Below, in pieces: positions 22,501 through 34,255 of a stretch of DNA of 64,000 nt (its first letter is position 1; each line of letters begins with the position of its first letter). The notes beneath the pieces were generated by a model. The model was not told the DNA's origin. It made no database searches and worked only from the letters and a program-made list of their open reading frames with translations. Location of the stretch: positions 404,436 through 468,435 of the forward strand of contig KV419419.1 of assembly GCA_001630475.1 (NCBI GenBank), given 5' to 3'. A program made the translations under genes and the position numbers. This DNA is from Sistotremastrum niveocremeum HHB9708 (Eukaryota; Basidiomycota; Agaricomycetes; Sistotremastrales; Sistotremastraceae).

Positions 22501-24652
22501 TTGAGGTTCGGATCGCACTGATCGCTATAGTTTAGAATCCTTGCAGAGCATGCCACGGCGCGCTGATCGGTTCTCGGCGTAAATTATCTCCCGTGTGCAT
22601 GGACCCAGTCACTGCCTCATCATGTGAAAACAGAATTGCTATACTTGTACCTGTCAAAGATATGTGCGAGGTCATGCACCGTGGGCCACATCCGCTGGAT
22701 CGTCGAAAGCGCCAACGCGTATTCCACAGCGGACGAAGTTCGAGGAAGCACGGCCTTGGTCTTCCGAAATAGACCGACGAACTAATCTTGTTGCTGATAA
22801 GACCCATCTACAAACCCGTGGAATCCAAAGATTCGCCGTATGTCAATAAAGTTATCACAACTCACTGCTGAAATCTCTGATTAGGAAGAGAGCTGTTGTG
22901 ATCTCGATCGGGGAGCTCTACTCAGCATTACTCATGAAACCTTCAACGTCTTGCCATGTGTACGCCGAAACTCTATTTATCAGCACTCGACTTGGGCCGT
23001 AAATTTCGCCTTAGCAGTCAAAACAAAGCGTTTTGACCCTTCAGAGACTTGGTATTAATTTGTGCAACCAGATTACGCCTTTGCTGATAGACAATTTCAG
23101 CGTTGATATGCCCAGGTCAGGAAGTCACGTCTGAGAAGATATTCACAAGATGTCGTGATATAATCTTCCTGGAAAGTCCGCTATCTCAAACACCTGGCGT
23201 GTTTCCATTCTGTCTTTGAGGGAGGTTATCTGTCGTATATAATCACAATCCAATAGTTCTATTTGTTGGCATCACTGGAGGAGAAATTGGCGTTGATGGG
23301 ATCCTCTCTTCTTTCTCTTGAATTTCTGAAGCATGAAGGCTTGAGAATGCGGAATTCCCGAGAAGAGCAAAGTCGGAAGTCGGATGCTGTGCCGATATAG
23401 CAACGGCACCCGGCATCGGAGTCTGAGCACTGAGTCACGGTTGCCAGGTCCACATCCGGTCCCCGCGTGCTTCCGCTCCTGCATCCGACTCGACATTCTC
23501 TTGTAGTGAGATCTCAGACTCTCAGCCCTTTGACTATCAATGAAATATTTGAGAGTTTGGGAATGAAACAAGTTTGAAACTACGCTCGAGACTCCGCCCG
23601 GAATTCTTGCAAGTAATTGTCGGCTCCCGGAAAGCGTCTCACCATTCTCTTCCCCGTTCCACTACGGTCGATTCCCAGCATCGGCTTCTTGTCCCAGCCT
23701 CTTCCTCGCCCGCTGGTAGCTCTTCGAAGCGTGGACAACCCCCGGGTTATGATACTCAGCAACAGGGTTACTGTTGTGGTTGGGCTTGGGCCTCCGCCAG
23801 CATAGCGGGGAATGTGCGCTTTGCATGAAATCGCCTTTGCATTACTGGGACCTGTCTCAGACTATCATCGTCGATGTAAGTCTTTCCTATATTTCCCTGA
23901 TCATCTACATCTTTCGCTGACGATCGTCACTTCACCTACGCATCACATAGGCTACATTGCGTCCTGAATCGTCGATACAAATGTCGATCATCAATCCATT
24001 CGTGAGTTTTCTGTCATTAAACTCATGCCATATTACACAGGAATACTCGCTTAAAGTCGATGTCGCTTATGTCTCATGATCACTTGTGGTAAGTTTGTGT
24101 CTGCGGACTCTTCATCAAATGCGATAAATATTGATGAATACTTTGATACAGCGACATGTCTGAAATTCTGACTTGTAACGCACACGCACTGGCACGATGG
24201 GCTCCCCGTTACGCAAAATCGAGGTGCATCTGGCGCCGCTATCAACCTGGACCATATCGCTTGCCGTATTGCCTCGTTCGGTTGGGCTTGTGATGCACGG
24301 TAAGCTCCAAGCACGTTGTGTCGTGTGATGTCAAACTCAATTGAATTCTTCTTGATAGACAGCAACAACCGATGACCACTAGTACAAGTTCGGAGACTTT
24401 CGACGGCACCGCCAGTAGAACCTCGATCATCCACGTTACGTTTGTCCGAGGCTGAGAGAAGTGGTGTATCACAATTTTGTGTGCTAAGTTGCCACTGTAG
24501 TTCCATTCCGTATTACATGATATAGCGATATTTTTGTCCCACTATTGCTACCCATGAGCTCACCAAGGGAGGGAAAGAAATGAAGAAGTCAAAGGTCCGC
24601 GCGTTGATAAATTGTAATAATCCATGAAACCCAGAAGCCCAGAAAAAAGCGT
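19545..24652. other. 5.1 kb gene-poor stretch
   Basis: No gene could be assembled. There are weak hints only. The minus strand around 20330-20430 reads as a membrane-helix-like segment (WAIITLFILGMLIVWRELYA), and around 20700-20810 as AYLTLGLSFFAFAERFAVLG. These could be remnants of one membrane-protein gene. Positions 23570-23720 share short stretches with 43480-43600, which may be fragments of a common old repeat. No RNA gene, array or intact transposon was recognised. Confidence 0.35.
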
Positions 24653-26777
24653 CTATGATAGCTGCAATAAATCACCGTCAAGGAAAGACTGCGATTCATG
24701 ACCTCTGCATATGCGCAACCATGCGTTTTCCGGCGTCTTCGGTGTGCCATTGTGAGACGCGAAAAGTACCTCCGTGCGAAGCGCTGCCGGAGACAGAGAG
24801 GTGGTGCTACTCTTCACAACTGCTTCTTTCTCCATTTGTGACCGAGCAGCGCACAACAAAAGAGGGCTCTCTGATTTAAGACGACGTTCGTAGAGTTTGC
24901 ACATATCCTCTCTTAGGACCCGCCCATCGCTTTTTTGCCGAGACTCCAGGATCTTTGGTTTTAATCGGGCGAGATGCTGCTGGATGCCGTTGTACCATAA
25001 TTTCAATTGAAGAATGGAATTTCCCTTGTTAGGCTTCTGAATGAGGCAGCGAGCGAGTTCTCCGGCATCTGGTCCGACGACATTGAGGTCCACTACGGCG
25101 AGCTTGGTTAAGATGGAGGGCCACTGCTTATCACTGGGCAAGACACCTTGGAAACGAGCGTTCGAGACGTTTTTGAAGAAGGCTTTGAGGTCTTTGACGC
25201 TTTCGTCGCACAAAAATCGGCAGCTTTCGAGCGAAAGAGGGATAGGCGCCGTTCCTCGTAAATGAAGACCGTAGATTTCATGCGCGAAACCGTCTCCCGA
25301 GTATAGAAGCGTTAAAGTATCAGAGCTCGGATCGACGACGTACTCCAAGTTCTTCGCGCGTTCGGTCCATCGCAGGAGAGCATTCGGTAGCGTGAGAGGA
25401 TCGCGGAAGGGTCTGCCTACGGCCAGGTGCAGGTATTCCGGCTCGTATAAAATGCCTTTGAAGGTGAGAGTATCGTCGAATGTGAAGTGCTCGAAGATGA
25501 AGTTCATAGCGATGCGCTCCATGGGTCCTGTAGATAGTTCCTGTAATAAGGGGCGGTCGTGGATTTCGTGGAAGTTGAAGAGGCCTTGCAAGGTGGGGGA
25601 TTCGGGGGAAGCGAGAGTGTTGTTTCGGATAGATGAAGATTTTCTGAAGGCGGGTTTTTGAGAGAAGATGCAATGAAAAGAGATTAGTCCTTCGCATTGT
25701 TGAAGAATCTGAACGATAAAGAAAAGGCTGAGCGGGCGGTTTTTGTGCGGACGGATATGAATCTTTTCGAGAGTGACGCGAAAACACGGAGCAAAGGATT
25801 CAAAATCCTCAACTGGCGTTTGGGAGAATACAAAGTCATCAAGTTTAAGGATGGTGAGCATGAGAAGGAAGCTCAAGTCTGGTAAACAGAGTGTCTTCAG
25901 CTCTTCCGGAGTATCGTCCACCAGTCTCAGCTCCGTAGCCCGGATTTCCGGCAGTTTCGGCATTGCCTCTTTGCAATTCATGATTTCACTGAGGCGAAGA
26001 TGGAGCGATAATATGAAGGCCGTGTGAGAATATCTTGTCAAGTTTGCGAAAGTGGTCTGCGATGTGGAGAATGGCGAGATAGTGATTCTTCGTAGCTTCT
26101 GGTCGGTCGGTAGGAGACTCTCGTGGGCGCAGATACGGCTGGGAGACCAATTCATGTCGACGGGCCAGAAATTCCCCGAAGAGCAGGCAATTCTCAGAAA
26201 TGGAGGTCCACTGATTTTCCAAACCTGTCAGATCTATCGGGTCTCGTTGGTGCGAGTGATGGAAATTCTCACATCGTAATCAATCCCTGCCAGTATTCAT
26301 GAGATTCTTGCAAAGTCATGTCCTCAGTCACGTAGTCGAAAATCTGGCGCCAAATCTCGAGGTCGAATCTCATCGCTGCGCTCGGGCTAGTCGGCGCTTC
26401 TTCCTCTGCCAGCGGTCGGGTCTGTCGGTAGTCGGAGGGCAACTCTAGCAGATCGGAGAGCTCGTCCAGCTGAAAGCGTATCTGCTGGAGAGTCGGAATT
26501 GCTGAGCGTTGCTCAGATACACTGCGACGGTATAGAGTATTGGTTCCTCACCTTCATCGCTGGTTTCATCGCTCTCCCCCGCGCTATTAGGAACAGCCTC
26601 GAGTCCTTCGACCGGAGCCTCTGATTCAGAAGTCACAGAATGTTCAATCTTCAGTACTCCGCGTCTCTGTTGTTCATGCCGAAGAACTTGCGTCACAAAG
26701 TTTAGCTCTTGTTCCGCTGGCACGGTGGAGTGAATTTGAGAGCAGGTTGTGCAGTACAATGAAGTGACCGTGGTCAT
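24653..26777 (-). pseudogene. Leucine-rich/F-box-like gene with unresolved frame breaks
   Basis: The main open frame (26155-24653) encodes about 480 meaningful residues with leucine-rich repeat character (SEIMNCKEAMPKLPEIRATE, LPDLSFLLMLTILKLDDF) and the RDPLTLPNALLRWTERAKNL block shared with the decayed gene at 14189-16640. Upstream coding sense exists as MTTVTSLYCTTCSQIHS from 26777, then IRFQLDELSDLLELPSDYRQ and MRFDLEIWRQIFDYV (F-box-like), then GLENQWTSISENCLLFGEF. The junctions do not keep phase. The intron near 26225-26275 is off by one, and near 25990-26030 the frame moves from HFRKLDKIFSHG to SLHLRLSEIMN with no GT donor between. It is therefore a probable pseudogene, though a sequencing error or an unusual splice is possible. 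Confidence 0.55.
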
Positions 26778-29657
26778 GTTGAAGTAGGAGAGAACCAAGA
26801 AAGATGGGGTGTTTGCGCATGTTATTGTTCAAAATCGTCCGGTATGGCGAGCATCAATACTATAGTAGTATCACCAACTTCAACGGCCTGCGCTCATGAA
26901 GAACAAAATCACAGAGTCCTCTATAGATTGTTCTTGCTTGAATAAGACACGTCTGGTTGGGTAGCTGGCCGCCCTAATGAGTTAATAATGCCCCATGCGT
27001 CGCATTGAAGACTTACATCGAGTTCTATATGTAGACGTCTACGTCATCCGCCGTCATTATTTAGGCTTAAGGCGCTTGGTTTCAACTATCCAAGATTCAA
27101 TTGTCAAAGAGTCAGTCTGCACCTTAGTTGGAAAATTCGTCGCCACGGTATAAAAATCAGCATATTTAAGTCTCCGAGTGGCCAATTGATGCCGTTTCGT
27201 GGGCTTTGTGGGCCCAGCTTCCCAGGTGCGGGGTAATGATTCCGTGAATTATAGAACCGAGAGATTGGCTTGGCTTGAAATTCATTTGCCGCGCTCGCGC
27301 CGATCTGCCGACCACCCGATGCCGAGGTCCATTTACATGTGATTATCGACCTCTCCACTACATATGATCGCCCTCCTGGGTCTAGTAAAATTCAAGAAAA
27401 AGCAGTCGCCGTAAGCATTGTACTGATTCAGCCACCTACAGTAGAGTAGCGGGTATGATAATGTGTGAAAATGGTTTCAAACGAAATAATACATGAAGAT
27501 CATTCAGAAGATGTAGAAATAATGAGCTGGTTTGAATATGACCGTATTGAACAACACGACTTCAGCACAGTGATTATGCTATGAGTGGATTTTGTTGAAT
27601 TCCCCCAACCAGGTTTGTCAGAATTGTTCTGATAGTACTCAGGTGGATTCCAAAGTGAACTTGAAGTTATTTCGTCACCTAATGACCGTCATGCCTTGAA
27701 CGAAAACTCAAACGCTGCCAGTTCAACCAGTGATGGATGGCACTCGGTTTCGAATATCACAGTGTTCATTTTTGTGGGTCGATATGACAGACCTTGAGAA
27801 AGACGAGTCAAAAGAGAACGCAACACAAGAAGCTGACAACGTACGGGCTCAAGGGTCTCGTGCAGCAATCCTATGTCTTGTGGAATGGAGATCTGGGGAT
27901 CAATACGTAAGCAATGATTCGGTATAATAAGCTGAACATGACACTAACTCAGTGCCCCGGAGTTTTCGGCGACTCAAAAGCTTGAGAGACGATGAGGGAT
28001 GGATCAAGATTATCGACGGACTGCAGTCAATTCCATTAGCGGTACTTCGAAAACCAGGATGATATGGACCCGACATCAATTAGCTCATTGAGCGAGCAAA
28101 GAATAAGACTGTTGTTGTCGAGTCGCCGGCGTCCATCTGAGAACACGATGAGTTACCAATGGCACCGGACAAACGTATCCAAATCGAGAACTTACCGGCA
28201 TCGCAATCATTCTGAATCAGTCAAGTGGAAGGATGTGTTCCAATGAGAGAATACTCCTGGGTGATCTGCGAAACAACGCCAGCGATGATGCGGTAGGAGA
28301 CATCACAGACGCACCTAGCATGGAACGGTACTTTTGTGATAAATATATCTTGACGAGAACACAAAGATCCAAGCACATCTCCGCGACAAGTTGTCGATTC
28401 GGCACCCCGCCCATCCACGACACTAACCGTGTCGCTGTGTAGCCCAACAGAATGCCAACCAGCGCGTCCGATCCTTCGTGGGGTATCAACGGGTTGAGAG
28501 CCCGGACTCCCGTCGGGATCTTCTCAGCTTCCAACTTTCAACAACGGAGGGGCTCAGAGAGCGAGTCGATGGCGAGAATCGACTGCGGTGGAAGTGGGGG
28601 GGAGATGGAGAAAGCAGAATTGGCGCCTAAGCGAAAAGATTATATAGACGACGTAGCGGAGTCTAAGGCGCAGTTTGAAGTCGTTTTCATTACAGAGCTC
28701 TCAGATATTTCGTTGGCAGACATAGAGCTACTATGGTAGGCGCAATCTGCAATCGGGCCCCAATCTGCAATTGGCCCTCTGGCAACCGCACTTTTGGTCC
28801 GGAAGGGCCTGGATTTTTTTCTATGTGAGACAAGGGTTGCAACAAATGGTGACAGAAAGCCGGAGACTCTTTGAGAGCTTGTGGACGAGTTTGCACGCGT
28901 TCATTGAGGCACGACCAAATTTCGCCCTCCGAAGAAGCGCGTCACACCCCTCTAGCATTCACCACAGAGAGCGGATTTTTTTGAGATTTCGTATTTACTA
29001 TCGTATGATGCTGTTTCGAATTATCATGCAATTACCCTGCTCATTTTGCTTCTGTGTGTCTCGGACCATGAATGCCAGGCGCGAGCGTGACAGAATGGGC
29101 TTGTTGCACCTCCGCTCCCGCGGGTCGGCAGCCGAGCTCCGTGACGTGCCGCCCGCGTTGTGAATTTTTCTGGCTTTTTGTCACGCGTGACGAAGAATTG
29201 CAGATTGCTGTTTTCGCGACACCCCCTCACTTGCACGCGTCTTTCACGCCTTCTCTTCCCCTTAAAAATTAGGTAAACGCACCGCGCGCGCTGCAAGGCC
29301 CGCTACTTTTGACACTATCGAAATGGAGAGCCGATATATAATGGTTCAAATGATAACGAGTATACGACATTGGTATTTACAACAAGTGATGAGAACGGAA
29401 ATCAATGAGAGTTGGACAGACAGGAAGGGCATCGTCAAATGCTTGCGCAAACGTTAGTAAAGGTGAATTGAAAAATGGAGTATAATCACCTAGGAGTTAT
29501 GTATCGGATTCAAGTATGGTGTCCGGTGATGACTGCAGTGAGCGAGAACTAGTTGAGTTTAGTTTTCAGTCAGAGTAACAGAAAGTGAAACGGACCTGTA
29601 TCAGAAGCGACGTCTGTGTGAATGTTAGTTGTGATCAGTAGCGAATTATTAGATTAT
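26778..29657. other. 2.9 kb gene-poor stretch
   Basis: No supported gene. The minus-strand frame at 28217-28534 is membrane-helix-like in part (ALVGILLGYTATRLVSWMGG) but lacks an ATG. A GC-rich patch occurs at 29090-29160. At 27432-27453, CTACAGTAGAGTAGCGGG resembles the sequence beside the Helitron at 43084-43099. Confidence 0.35.
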
Positions 29658-30719
29658 TTACCTGCGAGTTCTGAAGCGAATATCAATGTTTGATGTCAAG
29701 AATAAGGGGGCATTTATTCTGGGGCACTGCGGATTCGCACATGAACGAGCGATCCGCAAACGCCATGAGAAGTCTGGGTCTACGCAGTCGCGTTCGCCAG
29801 AGAACGAGATACAGAGAGTGTCGTTGTCAACGGGAGTTCTCCGAACGTTTGGACACGTAAGGTTGGAGCAAACCTTACTTAAATAGTGGGATTCATCGAA
29901 GAGATACGATGCTAATCGAGGGTTCGAAGTTATGGTGCGGGTGTCGCGTTTGGGTTGTACTTGACGTGCAGTGATACCAAGAACAGTCCATCGGGGATAG
30001 AAGGAGTACAAGGAATCACCAGTATATGCATTCATGAGGTGAGTGCAGCATATTGCAGTCATCGGTAGCATTGCATCACGGCTGGAGCTTTCGATGATTT
30101 CGACGCTTCTGAATGGAACTTTTCGAAACGGGATGTTAGCCTTAGGAATGAATCTTTGAATCGAACGAACGAATGGATTAAGCTTGATCTTTAATGGACG
30201 TTTACGCGCATTAGAAGAGTCAATATATAAAATAGAAGCATAGTCTTCGACTTGGGTGAGGTACGAGACGATTCGTTGTCGGTTGGCAGATGGTGTAAAG
30301 ACAGTAATTGACGGTGCAGTCCAGGGTTTCGATGACAAGAAGGCAGCAAGCATATGTCCTGAGAGAAGCGCATCGACATCTTTAAGAAGATGGAGAAACG
30401 ATTCAGCTCCAGCTCCTGGAAGGCATTTCGACACCTCGCTGTTCAACATACACTGCAGTGACAATTTGGAGGCGTGTCGGATGGTAGTGCAAGTTTTGCT
30501 CAAGTTCAGAAGACTTGTGAAATCAAGGTAAGGACATATTAAGACCAAGAAATGGTCGTTTGCGAGGAGTAGATACGGTAGACTGTTTTTGTTCATGAGG
30601 CAGAGTCGGTGTAGTTTGTTAATGGGGAAGAGGAGTGTGTGAGGCGAACGGCTGTCGAAGTCAGGATGATAGGGAGCTCCTATGAAGTCAGATTCGGAGC
30701 ATAGCCGAATTCTTGGCAT
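29658..30719 (-). CDS. F-box-like protein with degenerate nucleotidyltransferase-like core (paralogue A)
   Basis: A 353-codon frame. The true start may be the methionine at residue 42, just before the F-box-like segment FLVLICPYLDFTSLLNLSKT. The core aligns with the gene at 31066-32176: LLSGHMLAAFL in place of LLSGSAVLHFI, and SITVFTPSA in place of DLDFVVGRN. Both metal-binding aspartates of the nucleotidyltransferase signature are absent. The third strand (SVEIIES) keeps an acidic residue. The block LMNAYTGDSLYSFYPRWT is shared with the paralogue at 32245. The C-terminus has paired cysteines (CSNLTCPN, CANPQCP) that may bind zinc. Catalysis is unlikely. A GT-AG option just after the stop could replace the last residues. 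Confidence 0.75.
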   Translation of the reverse strand: MPRIRLCSESDFIGAPYHPDFDSRSPHTLLFPINKLHRLCLMNKNSLPYLLLANDHFLVLICPYLDFTSLLNLSKTCTTIRHASKLSLQCMLNSEVSKCLPGAGAESFLHLLKDVDALLSGHMLAAFLSSKPWTAPSITVFTPSANRQRIVSYLTQVEDYASILYIDSSNARKRPLKIKLNPFVRSIQRFIPKANIPFRKVPFRSVEIIESSSRDAMLPMTAICCTHLMNAYTGDSLYSFYPRWTVLGITARQVQPKRDTRTITSNPRLASYLFDESHYLSKVCSNLTCPNVRRTPVDNDTLCISFSGERDCVDPDFSWRLRIARSCANPQCPRINAPLFLTSNIDIRFRTRR

Positions 30720-31065
30720 AGGCCAGAGTCACGAGTCGAGTCGTAGAGCATAAATTGTGGAGTTACAGGCACAGATATCATTCAGAAGATCCAGATCGCA
30801 TTTTTTTTTGTTTTGACGAATCAGGCATATTTGACATTGCATTCTCGGACTTCCTTACAAGTACATGATACGAAAGATATAGGTATTCAAAAACATTATT
30901 CCAAGACGGGTGCATCAGCGTCGGCGACAAACTGGATCGTGTTGTCGACTCTGTCTTGAAGCGTAAGAATTGAGGTACATTTTTTTTTCGATAACTTACG
31001 GTATACCAGGTGTTGGTGCTAGTCGGCGGAATCGAAAGTTAAGATATTCAAGCAGACTGGGACTC
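30720..31065. other. Intergenic between tandem paralogues
   Basis: 346 bases with A/T runs and no supported gene. It presumably contains the promoter of paralogue A and the 3' end of paralogue B. Confidence 0.4.
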
Positions 31066-32176
31066 TTAATGGAATACGAGACCTGATGTTGTTGAGAGCG
31101 TGTAAAAAACGGTGAAGCGGTATTCACGCACCTCGCGTCTCCACTCGTCTCGATAACAGCAATTCCGGCAAAAAGGATACGAACATTCATACACTTGCCA
31201 AAAATGCCAAACCGCGTCGACCATCGAGGGATACAACAGCGCGTGCGTATTGCTAGACGTGCCTTGAAATTCGTAGTATAGGGTTTGACTGTCGCCGACA
31301 CCACGCATCAGCAATGGGCATGCCGAATACGTTGTACGGAAATCTGAAGCCTGTTATAGTGAGAGTACGTATTAAACTGTGAATAAACACGACGCTTACA
31401 GAATAGAAAACGTCGAAACCTCGTGCACGATATTTTTCGACGAGATGGGTGACATCGAAGTCACTATCTCGTGCAATCCCAACGTGCTCCAGTGTCAGGT
31501 CAGGGTAAAGGATCGTTAAGGAGTCGGCGGTTATAAAATTCATGACTTGTGTTGAGTGAAAGAACATAATCGTTTGCAAAGGGTCTCGCATCGTACTCTC
31601 GACAACATCTATCTGAGAGGGAGGCTGGCCTGGGATCTTCCTAACAAGACGATGAACGGCGTGGATGTTACGGTTCAGTACGTACGTAGGTTTGTGCGAA
31701 GAGCCTTTGATGTCCATTTCTAATATGTGCCTGACGTAGCCACGAAGTTGAAGTTGTAGTAAAAGGGGTTCAACGCAGTTTCGACCGACGACAAAATCGA
31801 GATCATGGGGAGACCAAGAAGTATCTTGCGTAATGAAGTGAAGAACAGCTGATCCAGACAACAAAATATTTTGAGTACGCCAGAAAACACGAAAGGCTTC
31901 AAACTGCGGAATGAGAGCTTCGAACGTTTGTCGAAAGCGACGTAGAAGAAAGACCTGAATTGATTGTTTCAGAACAGGGGAGAACGAGGATAAGATCATA
32001 AGCTCCCGGAACGGAAGAGGTTCGAATAAAGCTCCAGTTTCGATAAGCTCGAAACGTAGCTGATGGAGAGGTAATTGAAATGGCTTGACAGCGGTGACAG
32101 ACATGAGAAGAGATGCGAAGGAGTCGCAAGTGCGCGGGCTCGACTTTTGAGGTAGAACGAATAGCGATGTGGTCAT
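31066..32176 (-). CDS. Nucleotidyltransferase-fold-like protein (paralogue B, acidic pair retained)
   Basis: Exons 32176-31400 and 31350-31066 join in phase (353 residues) across a 49 nt intron. The signature of nucleotidyltransferase-fold enzymes, G[GS] followed at 9-13 residues by D-h-D, is present: LLSGSAVLHFITQDTSWSPH followed by DLDFVV. A third candidate carboxylate follows in SQIDVVES. The N-terminal third is helical and F-box-like. The C-terminus is cysteine-rich (CSYPFCRNCCYRDEW), a possible zinc site. Neighbours A and C are diverged copies that lost the D-x-D pair. The substrate is unknown, and I know the arrangement only as a basidiomycete-expanded family of unknown function. The start at 32176 is chosen because homology begins soon after it. 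Confidence 0.75.
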
Positions 32177-32244
32177 GGGACACGAGGTCCTTCTGAAACG
32201 GGAAATTTCCTTAAATTGACATATACATCCAAATACGTACGCTT

Positions 32245-33171
32245 TTAATTTCTTCTTTTTGGGCGAGTGTGATCCAAGACATCCTTGCAGACTTTCTTTT
32301 TGCACGTTCGTAGTGCTTTCAAACGCCATGAGAAGGAAGTGTCTATGTTGTCGGGTGTTTCTGAAAGCGAGATGCGAAGAGTATGCTTGTCTGCGAGGTT
32401 ACGAGACGTATTAGGACACACCATGGGCAGACAAATAGAGCAGTAAGTGGAGGTCATATCGCGTATGTAGGACGGAAATGGGTAAGAAGGATGTGGGTAT
32501 TTTGGTCTAGGGATAAGTCGCGTTTGACGAACGGTTTGGGCTTGCGTCGTCCATTTTGGATACAACGAATACAATACGGAGCCTGTATATGCATTCATAA
32601 GATGAGTGCGACCGACGCCAGATATCGGTAAGAAAGCATGTCGATTTGTACTCTCGATTATTTCCACGTAGACCGTTCTCTTCTTTGAGTCGTGTGTTTC
32701 AAATTGTTGCAGTGAACGAATATATGGACTGAGACGGACGTAATGCCTTTCATGGATAGTGGGTGTTTTGGAAGTAACGTGTAGAATTCGCGTAAAATGT
32801 TCTTCATGCAATAGGTATTCGGTAAGGAGACCGATATGAGCAGAAGGAGCAAAAACAATGAGCATAGGATAAATAATATGCGAGCCGGTAATGAGGGACG
32901 TAAGTAGAGGACCTGATACGACGGCACTCGTTTCTTTCAGTAATGAAACAAAAGCCTCTGCACCTCGAGTAGGGAGACAGGAAGATATGAGGGTGTTTAA
33001 CTGCGAAAGAAGACAGCTGTGTGCGCTAACGCGGATAGAATGGCAAATCTGCGACAAAACGATTGTGGTTCCAAAATCGACGAATTTTGTAATGCAACAC
33101 AGTAAATCTGCGTTGGACAACACTGTTAGGGCGAGAGTCATTGGGAGTAGCGAGATCGAAGTAGTAGGCAA
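32245..33171 (-). CDS. F-box-like protein with degenerate nucleotidyltransferase-like core (paralogue C)
   Basis: A single exon of 308 codons. The N-terminus has an F-box-like helix set (LSNADLLCCITKFVDFGTTI, then QICHSIRVSAHSCL). The core reads VVSGPLLTSLI and MLIVFAPSA where paralogue B has SGSAVLHFI and DLDFVV, so the catalytic acidic pair is lost. VEIIES and THLMNAYTGSVLYSLYPKWT match paralogue A closely, so A and C are nearer to each other than to B. Cysteine pairs occur near the C-terminus (CSICLPMVC, CKKKVC). It is probably a non-catalytic binding protein. Confidence 0.75.
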   Translation of the reverse strand: MPTTSISLLPMTLALTVLSNADLLCCITKFVDFGTTIVLSQICHSIRVSAHSCLLSQLNTLISSCLPTRGAEAFVSLLKETSAVVSGPLLTSLITGSHIIYPMLIVFAPSAHIGLLTEYLLHEEHFTRILHVTSKTPTIHERHYVRLSPYIRSLQQFETHDSKKRTVYVEIIESTNRHAFLPISGVGRTHLMNAYTGSVLYSLYPKWTTQAQTVRQTRLIPRPKYPHPSYPFPSYIRDMTSTYCSICLPMVCPNTSRNLADKHTLRISLSETPDNIDTSFSWRLKALRTCKKKVCKDVLDHTRPKRRN

Positions 33172-34255
33172 GGTTGAGTGTTGGTTCGGACAACGCGTGC
33201 GAAACTCGTCGTGCCCTCACTGCATTGTGATTGGCTGGCGTCGGTACCATGGGAAACGAAAAATGCACTGGTCAGGAGATGTCGGTGGCGGTCAGATGAT
33301 GTTGGTGGTGATCAGGAGACGTCGGTCATGTTAATTGTTCACCAGGCGTTTACGAGCGATAATAGGGGCCTTCAAAGTTCAGAGCGAGGAAACGCAAAAC
33401 AGTTTTCAAGTGAAAACACCTTCCTTTTTGAGAGAAACAGCTTTCGAGCGATAAGCAGCTCCCGAGCTGCTTTTCGTTGCTTATGTGACTGCTTATTGTG
33501 ACACTTGTTTTCGGCTAAACTATGCACTGTGACCTGGACCCTTATCACCCGCCGCAGATGTGTCCGCAATATCCGAAAACAAAACAGGCGCTCGCTGATG
33601 GTAACGCAAGCAAAGTTGCGAAACAACGCACTCAAAGTTCAGACAGCTGCTTTCCGTCGTTTTCATTCGCGAAAACTGTTTTGCGTTTTGGGAGTCTGAA
33701 CTTTGAAGGCCCCTAATAGCATGATGTGGTCTGATGATCACGGAGTCGGAAATGCACAATGCACAATGGCCTGGATCGTGGAGCCCAGATAGAGAGAAAG
33801 GTCGTGTGAGCCATCATGTGTCCTCACTTTTGAAGGCATATGCATCGCAAAATCCCGTGGTGTGCCTAAACGATCGATGTCATCTGAGGCATGTGATTAA
33901 CGCTTCACGAGCCTTACGCAGGATGGTGACGCAATATTTAGAGGATCAATGCGTCGCAGAGATTAATAAATATAAAAATACATTTGTGGAGCTACGTAGT
34001 ATTTACATTGGCCAATTCGAAAGAGACGACAAAGAAATAAGTCGGAGTCACGAAAACGTCGGAAGATCGAGAAAAGAAGACGAAGGAGGAATCGACTACA
34101 AGACCCACGAAATACGAACAATACAAGGGTCGGAAAAGGAAAAGCATAGGACAAGTCGCATACACCCAAAAAACGTGAACGACGCATAGAACAAGTGTGA
34201 TCGAAGAAAAAAATCAAAGAGAAACACATACAAATACAAGCTTCAACTCAGGCGA
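33172..34255. other. Intergenic stretch containing a MITE
   Basis: It contains the 349 bp element at 33365-33713 and otherwise no recognised gene. A plus-strand frame of 151 codons at 33734-34189 is charged and low in complexity, with no known domain, and is not supported as a gene. Confidence 0.4.
33365..33713. mobile_element. MITE with about 55 bp terminal inverted repeats and TAATA target duplication
   Basis: The left end begins GGGGCCTTCAAAGTTCAGA and the right end is its exact reverse complement. After nine mismatched bases, a second block CGCAAAACAGTTTTC is also inverted at the other end, giving terminal repeats of roughly 55 bp. The element is flanked on both sides by TAATA (33360-33364 and 33714-33718), a clean 5 bp target duplication. 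Inside is a short hairpin (AGCAGCTCCCGAGCTGCT). It has no coding capacity. The superfamily is uncertain and the autonomous partner is not in the window. Confidence 0.85.

Noticed and set aside
29180-29191. Perfect palindrome GTCACGCGTGAC in a GC-rich patch
   Set aside because: An isolated 12 bp palindrome with no second copy, gene or element boundary nearby.
33734-34189. 151-codon plus-strand frame after the MITE
   Set aside because: Charged low-complexity translation without domain, homologous copy or splice context.
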